DNA of 64,000 bases, taken from the NCBI RefSeq assembly GCF_000003815.2, contig NC_049979.1, positions 7,034,729 through 7,098,728 of the forward strand, read 5' to 3'. This document shows positions 12,120 to 23,618 of the stretch, piece by piece (positions within the stretch are counted from its first letter, which is position 1; each line of letters opens with the position of its first letter). Source of the DNA: Branchiostoma floridae. Its lineage: Eukaryota; Chordata; Leptocardii; Amphioxiformes; Branchiostomatidae. Made by a program: the position numbers and the translations under genes. The notes beneath the pieces were generated by a model. It saw only the letters and a program-made list of their open reading frames with translations, searched no databases and was not told where the DNA came from.

Positions 12120-14217
12120 ATGGAACAAGCACGGAAAATAGAACAGGACTGCGACACATTTGTGCGCGTTTTTATGGCTTCCTCCCTCCCTCAACTTCGC
12201 TACATGTTCTGTAGGGCTGGACTGACAGCACAGGAGGTAAATCGTCGGGTCGCTTCTTGCCAAGCTATGGTGAGTACGCAAGATTCTCCTTAGGGATGAC
12301 ATGTTGTACAGACCAAGGAGGGTAAAAAAGACAGGAGTACAGAATTTGTGCACAAACACGATGGCCTATCTGGTAGTAGCACAATGCAATACCGTCGGGT
12401 TTAGGATTGCCAGTACATCAGGATCCATTGTGTTCCCCAGTCGGCAGTTTGGCGCTTGACCTATGAAGAGCAACAACAAGATGTTGTCAAGCGCAAAATC
12501 GATAACAACTTGAAGCTACTAGATGATTATCCATGAATGCACGTTCAAATGTAGTGATATAAATGAATAAATGAAGACCTTTATTGCAACAAAAGATACA
12601 TGAAATACATATAATGAATCTAAGAATTAGTAAGATACACAAGAGTCGTATTCTACTACGTGAATTCGACTTCTTCTCGCTTCTTTTGATTTGTGATAAC
12701 GTGTTCTTTGTCCCTACCAGGTATTGGATAGTCTCTGGCACTGGGCACAGCAAGACAGAAATGTCAACCTTCTGAACATAGGATTCTTCCGACAAAGCCC
12801 TCCTCACGTACGTGCACACATAGCAATGCAGCGTTTCAAACAACCCCATCCACAGCCACCTATGACCATCTTACTCGATCAGGTATGAACACGTTTTTTT
12901 GGTCATTCTTCCTACTACGTCTGCCGTTTAGAGAGCACGGATAAAGAACAGTCTCATAAACAAAAGCTCATGATTTGCAACATTCAAAACCCTTAACTTC
13001 GGGAGATCAGTGCACGAGTCTGTCTACTTCGTGGTAGCTAGGCGCTAGTTTATCACACACTGTCGTCTGCAACAACGTCTGTCAGATTTTTGTTCGTCCA
13101 TAACTTGTAAGACCATACAGTATTCTTATTTCTTTATTTGTTTTTTTTTCGCATAGTGAAAAGGAGGACAAAACAGGTGCAAATGCACCTTTGAAGCTTT
13201 GAATGCTGCCCTCGCGTACATAAAATTCATTTATACCGCAACAAAATATACCATACAATGATATGTACAGTGATAACAATATACATTATCAAAATATATA
13301 ACCGTTAGGCAAAATCATGGCACTAATATAACTAGCGTGGTCTTAATGCTAGGCAAGAGCTGCAACCAGCAAGTGGTCCAGGTGCAGGTGCAGGTACGGT
13401 CAATACAGTAGCAGGTACCAAATCTGTTGAATGTAGCCCTCAAAAGTTGTCGTTTAAATGGCATTACGTCAGACTGTTCTGCTGCTAACTTAAATGTCGA
13501 ATTCTTCTAAACGATATGAACCTACCTAACCCTTCTCAGATTCGTCTTCTGTGCCATCGTGACCAGGAGGTTCTTGAGTTTGTGAGAGACTTGAACTTCC
13601 AGATGAGCTACAGCCGAAACTGCCTTGGTCACTTGACTCACATCAGAAGTAACTCCTTCAGCTGTGCAGCACTGTGTCGGGTACAAGGGCTATGTACAAT
13701 CAGGGGACAGCGGGCCGTTAATATCGTGACCTGGGGCGGAAGCGTGCCCCTACCGCGGCATTTGAAAGAGGAGTACATCAACTACGCTTCAAGGTACATT
13801 TGGCACCCGCTGGTTGGCTTGCAAGTGCTTCTGAACGGGGAACGTTCGCCATCGGGGCAGATGGTTCAAGTGGTTCCCGCCAATGCACCTTTCATGTTAC
13901 TTTGTTCGACCTACACGTTCAATCAGCACCACGATGGCAGAGTGGTGGAGGTGTACCCGTGCAGTTATTGTAGGGCAATGTTTCCCTCTACGCGTTCTCC
14001 AAAAGGCTACGTACATTATACTTTGTACAAAAGTAGCGAGACTGGCGAAAGTGACAGCTACAACCGTTTTTCAAAGGGTAATTGTGCCGAATGTGCAGCG
14101 TTCAGTGCGATGTTTCACGTCACTAAGCAAACCTGTAGAATTGTTGGTGCGGATCCAAGAGTAACCGTACAGAGGTTAGGAGTCGGTCAACTATCGGTAC
14201 CACTTACACTGTGCTGA
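12120..14217 (+). CDS. Uncharacterised Cys-rich protein, 329 aa, three exons
   Basis: Exons 12120-12269, 12721-12882 and 13540-14217 have clean GT-AG borders, all in phase 0, giving 329 residues. I do not recognise the family. The N-terminal 100 residues look helical (MEQARKIEQDCDTFVRVFM, QDRNVNLLNIGFF). The large last exon encodes a compact part with paired cysteines: SCAALCRVQGLC, then YPCSYCRAMF, then GNCAECAAFSAMF, then KQTCRIVG. The CAEC and PCSYC pairs resemble zinc ligands of deaminase-like folds, but here the PCxxC pair comes before CAE, the reverse of the usual order, so I do not make that call. No signal peptide or membrane segment is seen. Start choice: this ATG precedes the helical region; an ATG upstream at 12066 is also in frame. 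Confidence 0.75.
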
Positions 14218-14892
14218 CATGAAAGCGTTAGGGGGCACACTCCAGTTTATTTGGTACACCCTCAACTCTGACGACCATCTCTTCCAGGTTGTAGTATAGT
14301 TGTCCAATCCAATTTAACATTTATACATTTTACATTTAACGTTACTTCAGCTAAATACGGTAGGTGCTTGGTACAGTCTGAATTACATGTGTTCGGGCGT
14401 CCGTCTAGGCGTCTGTACACACATGATAAGTTGACTCAGTTTTAAATGTTTCTTATCCCCAATGATTAGTATTTTACTACTGTGGTGTGTTGATAATTTA
14501 GTATTGTGCAATCAGTGTGTACTTTTAAGGTTTTCATGCATTGAAATATTTGGCAAATACGTCGTTCGTGTCGGATATTCGGAATCTATCTTCAAATCTG
14601 CCATTCTAAACATCAGACGAGCACGCCATCCGCCATCACGCCTGTTTAATACAGGTAGCACACAAATGGAGCTTTTGGACAAATTGATTCATGTCCTTAT
14701 CATAAAGTGGTCTGTATCATGCATATCGATATCAAAATATGATATATACCGTCAGTATCTCGAGTAGCACTCAATTCGTCCCTGAGCAAAAATGTGTCAT
14801 CGTCTGATTATAATTGTAACGTTACTTTTGTTATCATTTACAATTCGGCAAGCCCTGCGACAAGTCTTAGAGCCGGGTGGCCATCAGCGGTG
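14218..14892. other. Spacer without recognised gene
   Basis: This holds the 3' flank of the Cys-rich protein gene. An open frame at 14462-14767 has no splice context, composition or family resemblance that would support a gene. I see nothing else here. Confidence 0.5.
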
Positions 14893-14902
14893 GAATAGGA
14901 AT

Positions 14903-16501
14903 CACGGCTGTTTCAAAGGCCCTGAATTCGATCACTTAGTTCGAACGTGGGTTCTACGAGGCATAGAACACGATCCCCCGCCCGCCGCCGATCCACGTGA
15001 GCCGGCTGATTGCGCAATAGTGCACGCTGACTTTGACCCCCGTGCAGGCATGCATATCCGGGTCACAGGCGCTTCATATTTCAGAGGCAACATGGCCACG
15101 GTAGAAGGAACACTTGAACGTAAAAAAACACCCGAAAATGCGCATTTTCTTGGTCAGAGCCGCATTTTTCCCCGTAGAAGAGTGGATAAGTGCCTTCGTC
15201 ATTGAACATCCGACTTAGGTAAGTTAATTCGATCGTTTAAAGACTTTATACAGTTTTTTGTGTGTCCAAATGCAATTTGCAACAGCTAGACGGAATGTTG
15301 TCGAGTGCTTGTATAATTTCGGAATTTTTCGCACGGTTTTTTTTATTTCTCAGTGGAGGAATACAACGAGATGATGTTTTTCAGAGCGATGACGTCATTA
15401 CTGCGAAACAAATACCTGCTGTCTGATATTGTCTCGTTTGTTGTAGTAACAAAAGTAGAGCATTTTATAATAGAATATATATATATTTGAAGTGTGCTTC
15501 TTTCACAAACATTAGCCAAGTCAATTGCAATCAAATGAGTCTCCAAATTGAATTTTGAAAGTAGACAGTAACACATCCATAGTTCATGCAGTGCATGGAG
15601 GGGAAGTTGCATACATATAATACATGGGACACTATTTTATACAAAACTTCTATACTTCTAATTTTTATGAAAATGTTTGAAATCAGTGCACAGACAGTAC
15701 TTTGGACTTAAAGCTGTAATATTTTTCTTACTGTAAGTAAGTGTAAGTTTTATTACTGGTACGATTTTAAAAGCTTATGTAAAAAGGTACTAGTACTTGC
15801 AGACACTGGATATAAAATCAAAGGTGGTCCGGTTACAATCAATTGGTCTGGTATACTACTTACAAAGAATTGCTCTTCAGATTTCCACTTTGTCAACAAC
15901 TATGTCATCAGGAAAAAATTCTGTAATCCACTATCCCTACCATTGTACCTTGAAGCCATGTTTACCATGTGTTATCTATGTTTAAGGCTTGACAAGTGCT
16001 GGGAGAAAATGAAGTACCAGGAATGAGAAGAGGATGACAACTCACACAAGTCCTTATTCAAGGTAGCCCCAAGGTATGTGTGCATATGTATAAATCATTT
16101 GTATTTATAATACCCTGCATCTACATGTAGAGACAACTATATTCTGGACATTCTGAGAACTTGTGACAGGTTGCAGGGAACGTTTAATTGTCAGTGTAAA
16201 TAATAAAGGTCTTAGGAAGTGTGAATAATGAAGACCAACTTGACCAGAACAAAAAAATTATAAGCACACTGTGTGAACGGTTGTATATTCCTCAGCTCAG
16301 TGAAGTCATATACCACATTAGGTGTGAACATTTTTACAACCTTGTCGACTTTTAATGCAGAAGTTATACTATGCAAGAATGCATTCTGCAAGTAGTTCTT
16401 TCATGTGGGCTGCATGTATTTTCACTTCCCATTTACCCAATGTTTGCCTCAGTTTCACAATCTATTTTGTATCTCTACTACAGGCCAGACTATGCTGACA
16501 A
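14903..16501 (+). repeat. Left inverted arm of the 4.58 kb element
   Basis: This is the reverse complement of 17900-19486. A consensus splice donor, TTAG|GTAAGT, lies at 15219 and points inward. A pyrimidine-rich acceptor-like CTCTACTACAG lies just before the point where arm similarity stops. Confidence 0.9.
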
Positions 16502-17899
16502 CAAATTGCATGCTGCATCCTTTATTCAAAACAAGTCTTTACAAGGATCATGAACTAATTTATACAATGCAACAAGATAAGTGAGTTAAAAAGGTTACTT
16601 CACAGAAGCAAAATTCCTCTTTTAATCTGTCAACAGACTGAACATTTGTCATATCATGATGCTAGGAGGCAGTGATATGTGGAATAACTGTCACCAATCT
16701 TAGTCTGTATTTAACATAAATGCACACAAACCATGCAAGGTGACAAGTTAATTTACTAGGGGAAACTGAACTGCAGCTAGCAGTGGTGATGTAAAAATCT
16801 AGCTAGTGAGTCAACTCTGGGACATCACAGAACCTGGCATGGACATTGAGGAAGTTGGAGTTGGACACTATCCACATTCTGACAGGACTCTCTTAGTAGC
16901 CACCATGGACAGCAGTATGACCTGTAGCCAAGCAAGAACATGGGGAAGATTTGTGTTAAATGCTGCAATATGCTACATGTCTGAATAAAGATATCTGTAG
17001 ATAAAGTATGTTTCATTCCATACCACTAATTTAGACAAATCTCATTTTCTACGGCTACCTAGTATTGATCTGATCAGGTCTAGGATGCAAACAATGTTGT
17101 CATTCATATGCATAAATGTCTTATGATGCATCCTTGTCTTTCTGACCTGTAAAAGATATGAGTAAGGAGATATTATATGTAGCAGTACAACTATAAGGAA
17201 AGGTAGAAGGTAAGGGCAAAAGCACCAACATAGTGTTTCTGAAATGAAATTATAGCTTATCTGCATACTATATCAAATTAAGGGACTAAAACAACAGGGC
17301 TGGGGAAAAGGATATGCACAAAAAGTTGCATGGTATGTTTCACCCTACATGGGTGGCTTCAGACTGAGAGTATTGCTGATAACAAATCAGAATCAACATG
17401 TCAGAAAGGAAAGTAAGTTAAGTTAGCTTTATGCAAAAAAGAGCAAGCTAGGATGAGAAATAAAGAATGCACATCTCCATCATATTGTTTTATTCTGTTG
17501 GTAGGCATCTTCCATTGTATCAAGATAAGATTCATATAAATGAAGTTTGGGTAATAAATGAATGAGAGTCATTCCAATTCCACTATGACAATGTATCACT
17601 CATCTTAAACTAAGGATTCTAATGAGAACTTGACTGCAGCCATCAAAACCCTCAGTCTGTGCTGAGGTTGCAGTGTTGCAAAGGTCAAAATGGAGATCAG
17701 CCACATTTGTGTATTGTATATCCAATGTTTAATTGAAGGTGGAACTCTCTCTGGATAGACAATTATCATTACATACCTACACGACATATTGATAGCTATA
17801 AGAAATGAATATTCTCACCTGGATCTAAAGTATTCCTAATTTCATGTTCCCCAGATAACAGTGAACCTCTGCTTTTCATGGCTGGAGACTGGGCTATGC

Positions 17900-19486
17900 T
17901 GTCAGCATAGTCTGGCCTGTAGTAGAGATACAAAATAGATCGTGAAACTGAGGCAAACATTGGGTAAATGGGAAGTGAAAATACATGCAGCCCACATGAA
18001 AGAACTACTTGCAGAATGCATTCTTGCATAGTATAACTTCTGCATTAAAAGTCGACAAGGTTGTAAAAATGTTCACACCTAATGTGGTATATGACTTCAC
18101 TGAGCTGAGGAATATACAACCGTTCACACAGTGTGCTTATAATTTTTTTGTTCTGGTCAAGTTGGTCTTCATTATTCACACTTCCTAAGACCTTTATTAT
18201 TTACACTGACAATTAAACATTCCCTGCAACCTGTCACAAGTTCTCAGAATGTCCAGAATATAGTTGTCTCTACATGTAGATGCAGGGTATTATAGATACA
18301 AATGATTTATACATATGCACACATACCTTGGGGCTACCTTGAATAAGGACTTGTGTGAGTTGTCATCCTCTTCTCATTCCTGGTACTTCATTTTCTCCCA
18401 GCACTTGTCAAGCCTTAAACATAGATAACACATGGTAAACATGGCTTCAAGGTACAATGGTAGGGATAGTGGATTACAGAATTTTTTCCTGATGACATAG
18501 TTGTTGACAAAGTGGAAATCTGAAGAGCAATTCTTTGTCAGTAGTATACCAGACCAATTGATTGTAACCGGACCACCTTTGATTTTATATCCAGTGTCTG
18601 CAAGTACTAGTACCTTTTTACATAAGCTTTTAAAATCGTACCAGTAATAAAACTTACACTTACTTACAGTAAGAAAAATATTACAGCTTTAAGTCCAAAG
18701 TACTGTCTGTGCACTGATTTCAAACATTTTCATAAAAATTAGAAGTATAGAAGTTTTGTATAAAATAGTGTCCCATGTATTATATGTATGCAACTTCCCC
18801 TCCATGCACTGCATGAACTATGGATGTGTTACTGTCTACTTTCAAAATTCAATTTGGAGACTCATTTGATTGCAATTGACTTGGCTAATGTTTGTGAAAG
18901 AAGCACACTTCAAATATATATATATTCTATTATAAAATGCTCTACTTTTGTTACTACAACAAACGAGACAATATCAGACAGCAGGTATTTGTTTCGCAGT
19001 AATGACGTCATCGCTCTGAAAAACATCATCTCGTTGTATTCCTCCACTGAGAAATAAAAAAAACCGTGCGAAAAATTCCGAAATTATACAAGCACTCGAC
19101 AACATTCCGTCTAGCTGTTGCAAATTGCATTTGGACACACAAAAAACTGTATAAAGCCTTTAACGATCGAATTAACTTACCTAAGTCGGATGTTCAATGA
19201 CGAAGGCACTTATCCACTCTTCTACGGGGAAAAATGCGGCTCTGACCAAGAAAATGCGCATTTTCGGGTGTTTTTTTACGTTCAAGTGTTCCTTCTACCG
19301 TGGCCATGTTGCCTCTGAAATATGAAGCGCCTGTGACCCGGATATGCATGCCTGCACGGGGGTCAAAGTCAGCGTGCACTATTGCGCAATCAGCCGGCTC
19401 ACGTGGATCGGCGGCGGGCGGGGGATCGTGTTCTATGCCTCGTAGAACCCACGTTCGAACTAAGTGACTACACTGTAACAGCCGTG
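17900..19486 (-). repeat. Right inverted arm of the 4.58 kb element
   Basis: Mirror image of 14903-16501. The inward-facing donor is conserved here as ACTTAC|CTAA on the plus strand, ending at 19180. The low divergence between arms implies recent insertion or ongoing gene conversion. Confidence 0.9.
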
Positions 19487-19802
19487 GAATAGGAATGGGT
19501 CCGCTGAGAGTCGCTTTCCTCAAATTTACCCCCAAGGTCACGGTAGGCACTTACTTCCGGGGTCGATGTTCGCGTTAGTGTTCTGGAAAGCGCTATGGAA
19601 TACCTGAGGGAAATTAAGGAAATAAGCAACCACAACTACTGGGCGGGTCAAACATATCGTCATTTCCGCTCTCTTTCTCATGGCTCTTTCCTTCCTGTTG
19701 GCTGCCAGCCGAAGATCGTTCCCATTTGTTGTATAGTACTACTCAGTGAACACTACACAACTTACACAACTGTGACCAACACGGACTTACACAACTGTGA
19801 CC

Positions 19803-20592
19803 ATGGCTTCTGACGACATGGTGTACTGTAAGAGAGGATGTGTCTATGCTTTGTCTTTCGTCCCCGTCGTGGGAGCGATTGCACTGGTTGTGGCAGGCAT
19901 AGTGGTAGCCAGACCTGCCCTAACGGCCCTCCGTCTCCACCAAGCGGAGTGTACGGTGACATCCTCCAGTATAGGCGCGGACGTGACCTGCAAATGCCCG
20001 CTAGGAAGGAACTGTCGGTCCACATTTCCGTGCTTAGAGATCGCAGTGCTGTACTCTGAGAAAGGACGTAACAACTCGACATACAACGTCTCCGGGACGG
20101 GTCACAACACAACGGGCCACAGAAGTCTACTAGTGGACACACAAGGCTTGTTCGGAAGGACGCCACAGGTACTTAATTCTCTCTACGGTATTTCCACCTG
20201 TATTGATAACTCATAAAACTTTGCCATTAGATTGGAAAAACCTATGTTACTCTGAATGCCAAGGTCTTGTTGACGTATTAAAAATAGAAAAGTAATCATC
20301 TGTTTCTTGTTGACAGTGTGCCGTTCGGCCATGTGGTAAGGCAGCTGACGATAACTCCAAGGAAGTGGCGGACTATTGGGAGTCCTGGGGTACTGTAGGC
20401 CAGCAGTTCCCCTGCTTCTATGATCCCGACCACGACGCGGAGGTTTCCCGTACCGTCATCTTCAGCAGCAAGTGGGCGGCCTTCCACGCGCTGTTCTGGC
20501 CGCTGCTGCTGATTTTCCTCAGCCTGGCAGCAGCGTACTTCATCTGTTACCGGTTCCACTGCTGGTGTGATGATGGCACATGGAATGATTAG
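19803..20592 (+). CDS. Calcium-activated potassium channel beta-subunit-like protein (KCNMB family)
   Basis: Two exons, 19803-20168 and 20317-20592, encode 213 residues, close to the 190-280 of vertebrate KCNMB proteins. The topology is right: a short cytoplasmic N-terminus, a first membrane helix (YALSFVPVVGAIALVVAG), an extracellular loop of roughly 120 residues, and a second helix (ALFWPLLLIFLSLAAAYF) near the C-terminus. The loop has the family cysteine pattern: ECTV, CKCPLGRNC, FPCLEI, CAVRPC and FPCFYDPDHD. The stretch FPCFYDP...VIF...FH.LFWP is the most diagnostic. N-glycosylation sites (NNST, NVSG, NTTG) also lie in the loop. These subunits sit with BK (Slo1) channel alpha subunits and tune their calcium and voltage gating; that role is inferred by family. 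It lies just downstream of the large transposon. Confidence 0.85.
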
Positions 20593-21774
20593 TACAGACA
20601 TAGTCCGTCTATGGATAATCGTAACCAGAGGAAAAATGAACGGTGGTTGAATGGTTTGAATACGAGTATCTCTCTCAGTGAAGCCGTCATGAAGACACTT
20701 GAACTTTCATGCCAAGTTTTTAACGCAAGTAGGGGGGGGGGGGTACCTATCAAAACTATAAATTGATTGCACTAATGTTAGCCATGAAACCATATTGATA
20801 TTACAATGATGACAGAGTTGTCAGCGTGTACTATGTACAATGGAGTACAACTGTGCCAGACTATATGAATGTTGTGCGATATTTGTGTGGTTGGATCTCA
20901 AAACAGCCTTAAGTGACAAGACAATTTCTTTATTCAAATTCTATATACAAAATTGGTGGTTGCAAATGAAGGCTTTTAACGAATATCACATATTCCGTGT
21001 ACAGCTTCGTAAGTAGACACTCTGTGTCTTTTACGCGTTAGCCCTTACGTTAATACCATGCTTTATGTCACTTTGACCTATGCAGCAACGTACATATGTA
21101 AGTTACCTGCCTGGATGTCTATTTTCTGGTAAATCATACCTGATATCTTTTTAACCTTCATTTGTTCTTGATACAAAAAAATGGTTTATTCCTTTCTTTA
21201 TTTCTATGCAAACCTAATGAACCATTTACGCTATTGTGTTCCCCGTATCTTTGTACCAGATAGAGCTAAAATTTGAGCGGTTGACTTGAGGTACAATGTA
21301 TGTTTTACTGATTTCGATGAGAGTAGAGAAAACTGAACCGTTGTTCTCAGAAATGTGAATCCGTTTGAGTCGGTGTCAAGGACATGTCGTAAGGTGTTCC
21401 ATGTCCCGCGTTAGGCTTAGGTCCCAATTACACCGGTGCCCGTCAGGGATGTGGCCCCGGCCGGGCTCCGAAGCCACAAATTTGTCCGGGTGGACTGCCG
21501 GATACCGGGGGGACTCCTCGGTGGTCCTCACGGGTAGGTCACGGCGTCTATTTGTTACCTGACCCTGGATTCGTTTTAAGTCTGACTTAAATTCAACCCG
21601 GTGCCCGACCGGGCACAAAAATAGCCCGGGAGCCGCAAGGTGTCTCACGGGCCCAGGTAGGGGTCACAGCCCGAAAGTACAACAAAAAAAACAGCATGTG
21701 AACTGCCCGGCAGGGCCCTTTGTTCAAATTGTGACCTAAGCTTTAAGTTCAGTGTGACACATGGCTTGTTAACT
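20593..21774. other. Convergent spacer between the KCNMB-like and kelch-like genes
   Basis: It holds both 3' flanks. A run of about 12 G occurs near 20733-20744. Possible minus-strand AATAAA signals (TTTATT) for the kelch-like gene lie near 21185-21202. A GC-rich TIR element occupies 21413-21744. No gene is seen. Confidence 0.6.
21413..21744. mobile_element. GC-rich MITE, GCTTAGGTC family
   Basis: Left end AGGCTTAGGTC, right end GACCTAAGCTT; the inner arms carry CCCGGCCGGG and GCCCGGCAGGGCC. It shares its termini and the adjacent GGGGCCCGGCCGG core with the elements at 30631-30835 and 35266-35499. Confidence 0.65.
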
Positions 21775-23545
21775 TCAGTCCGACTCCGAGTCCCCGCCAT
21801 CATCCCTCGCCTTACGTTCCGGAAGGTACAACGTCACGGCTTTGATGCCAAACCCGCCGAGGGGGAACTGGCACAGTTGGTCCGTCCACTTCCTCGTCTT
21901 GACGTTATGGCACAGCGTCTCCTCACAATCCAAGACGTACACATCATCTCCTAAAGACGCGCAGCCTCTGTCGTATGGGATTTTCAGGTCTCTGGGGATT
22001 CTGACTCTGAACCACTGCTGCGAGCTGACGTTGAAACAGTCCACGCCTGGCTGGTAGGCACCCAGGATGTACACTGTGTCCTGGACCGCGGCCATGCAGT
22101 GTCGCCAGCGGTTGGTCGGCAGTTCGGATATGGCGGTCCACGTGTTGCTTGCAGGGCTGTATTTGTGCAGCCAAAACGTGTCGCTGTCCTTTATCTCACA
22201 GTTGACGTAGATGTCTCCCATGCAGGTCACGGCAGGCTCATAACACGTCCTCCCCTCCGGGACGTCTCGCACGAACACCCAACTGTTGTCCCTAGGATCG
22301 TACCGCTCCACGGAGTGGATGGGGTCGTCGTACTGAAAACCTGCAATGGCGTAGATGAAGTCTCCGCAGGGCACCAGCCCGAAGTAGGCGCGGGCTTGCT
22401 GGATGGGCGCAGTGTTGAACCAGGTGTCTGTTAGGGTGTTGTAGCACACGGTCTGATTCTGTAGAGCGCCTAGTTTTGTTCCTGTCGAGTGGAACTGCCT
22501 TGGGTAGTCTCTGGGCTTTGCGTGGCCACCGACAACAAACAGGTAGTTGTCCAACACCGCCACACCGAACCCTCGTCTGCTGGCCGTGTTGGGCAGACGC
22601 GTGAACCGAGACCAGGCGTCATTCTTGTCGTCGTACGAGTGAAACTGTCGCAGTCCAGGTTCGGGATAGTGAACGTAGTGTGCGTTAACGGCGGCGACGA
22701 CAGGCTTGTGGTGATAGCGCTTTTGTCGTACACGTTCACGCTGCTCCTTGGTTAGTCTGAGAAGGAAAACGACCACATTTTAGTATGCGACAGATGATCT
22801 ATAGAATATAGTGAACTATTTCTATTCTCTAGGTAAACTTAAATATATTTACTTTTTAGGTTCTGGTCTATTCTGAACGGAGAATACAGTGTTCAGTAGC
22901 TAAGTTGAATAAGTAATCATCTAATTTCAATGGCAGATAGGTAAATAAAGATCTACATTGCCAGAACCTGCTGAGTTCCTTGGACTGCAGATATCTGTGA
23001 TAGTTGTCACTCAGGATCTTCCCGGTAACGTCTGTAACCTTGCTGATGCTGTATTTGTCCGCCATGATGAACAGAGTCACACAGTTCTTCTCATCCACCA
23101 GGCCAGCTATGTGGTCCAGGAGGGGCAACACCTGTAGGAAATTGGCCATCTCCAGGACTTCCTCCAGATTCCCATAGTCCAGACAGAATTCCGACGTGTA
23201 CAGAAAGTCTAAGACAGTCTCGAAGATTTCTGCGCGGAAGTCGTGCAGCTGCACCTCGCTCTGCCTGCTCTCCATCATGTCGCACTCGAACATCGCTCGG
23301 AAGTAGTCGGAGGACTCCTCCAACACCCGGCGGTGCACGAGGAACGACGTCTCCTCCACGCACACGGTTATGTCAGATTCTTCGTTCACGAAGAAGAAGC
23401 AGACATCGTAACCTCCTCCTGACGTCTTCTTGCGCTTTTTCTCCTGCACGTCTTGATCCATGATTGAATCAAGCTCACGCTGCGTGGCCGCCGCGACGTC
23501 ATTGGTCCAGCCAGCAGCCCATTCAAGTGCCGATAACGTCAACAT
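21775..23545 (-). CDS. Kelch-like BTB protein (KLHL family)
   Basis: Exon 1 (23545-22968) encodes a BTB domain (DITVCVEETSFLVHRRVL, SSDYFRAMFECDMMES, LDFLYTSE) and the start of a BACK domain (MADKYSISKVTD). Exon 2 (22756-21775) encodes six kelch blades with repeated GG/G and W spacing (GFGVAVLDNYLFVVGG, GLVPCGDFIYAIAGFQYDD, AVQDTVYILGAYQPG). KLHL proteins are usually substrate adaptors for CUL3 ubiquitin ligases. The spliced model is about 519 aa with donor AG|GTTCTG at 22967; it shortens the BACK domain, which is unusual. Without splicing, exon 1 runs on in frame (YLPLKLDDYL) to a stop at 22868. The frame is open upstream to an acceptor at 23618, so an earlier coding exon is possible. Which KLHL subtype this is cannot be told. 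Confidence 0.85.
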
Positions 23546-23618
23546 CTCCAAACGGTGGATACCTGCCCGCCTGCCACGATCACGGTCTAGTACAGGTCTT
23601 GTCCATTTGACTGGGAAC

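Larger units (their letters stand above)
14903..19486. mobile_element. 4.58 kb DNA transposon with 1.59 kb inverted arms and 10-bp TSD
   Basis: The element begins CACGGCTGTT and ends AACAGCCGTG, flanked on both sides by GAATAGGAAT (14893-14902 and 19487-19496), a perfect 10-bp target-site duplication. The arms are 14903-16501 and 17900-19486 and are nearly identical in inverted orientation, differing at a few positions plus a replaced stretch of about 20 bp just inside each tip. The outermost 300 bp of each arm is GC- and CpG-rich with CACGTG and TGCGCAAT motifs; the rest is AT-rich. The unique centre, 16502-17899, contains no frame resembling a transposase, so the element is probably non-autonomous. 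The mirrored open frames at 15343-15612 and 18788-19057 are the same arm sequence and not genes. Confidence 0.9.

Noticed and set aside
13914-14160. Calling the 329-aa protein a nucleic-acid deaminase
   Set aside because: The PCxxC and CAE motifs are in the wrong order and the spacing does not fit; kept only as a question.
15343-19057. Two identical 89-aa open frames at 15343-15612 (-) and 18788-19057 (+)
   Set aside because: They are the same sequence on the two inverted arms of the transposon, AT-rich, with no domain or codon signal.
14792-19550. Open frames of 118-137 aa ending RRRVDKCLRH in both arms
   Set aside because: GC-rich arm sequence read from mirrored positions; no family resemblance. 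Treated as possible leader or promoter sequence instead.
22099-22755. Plus-strand frames over the kelch exon
   Set aside because: Antisense to the kelch repeats of the BTB-kelch gene.
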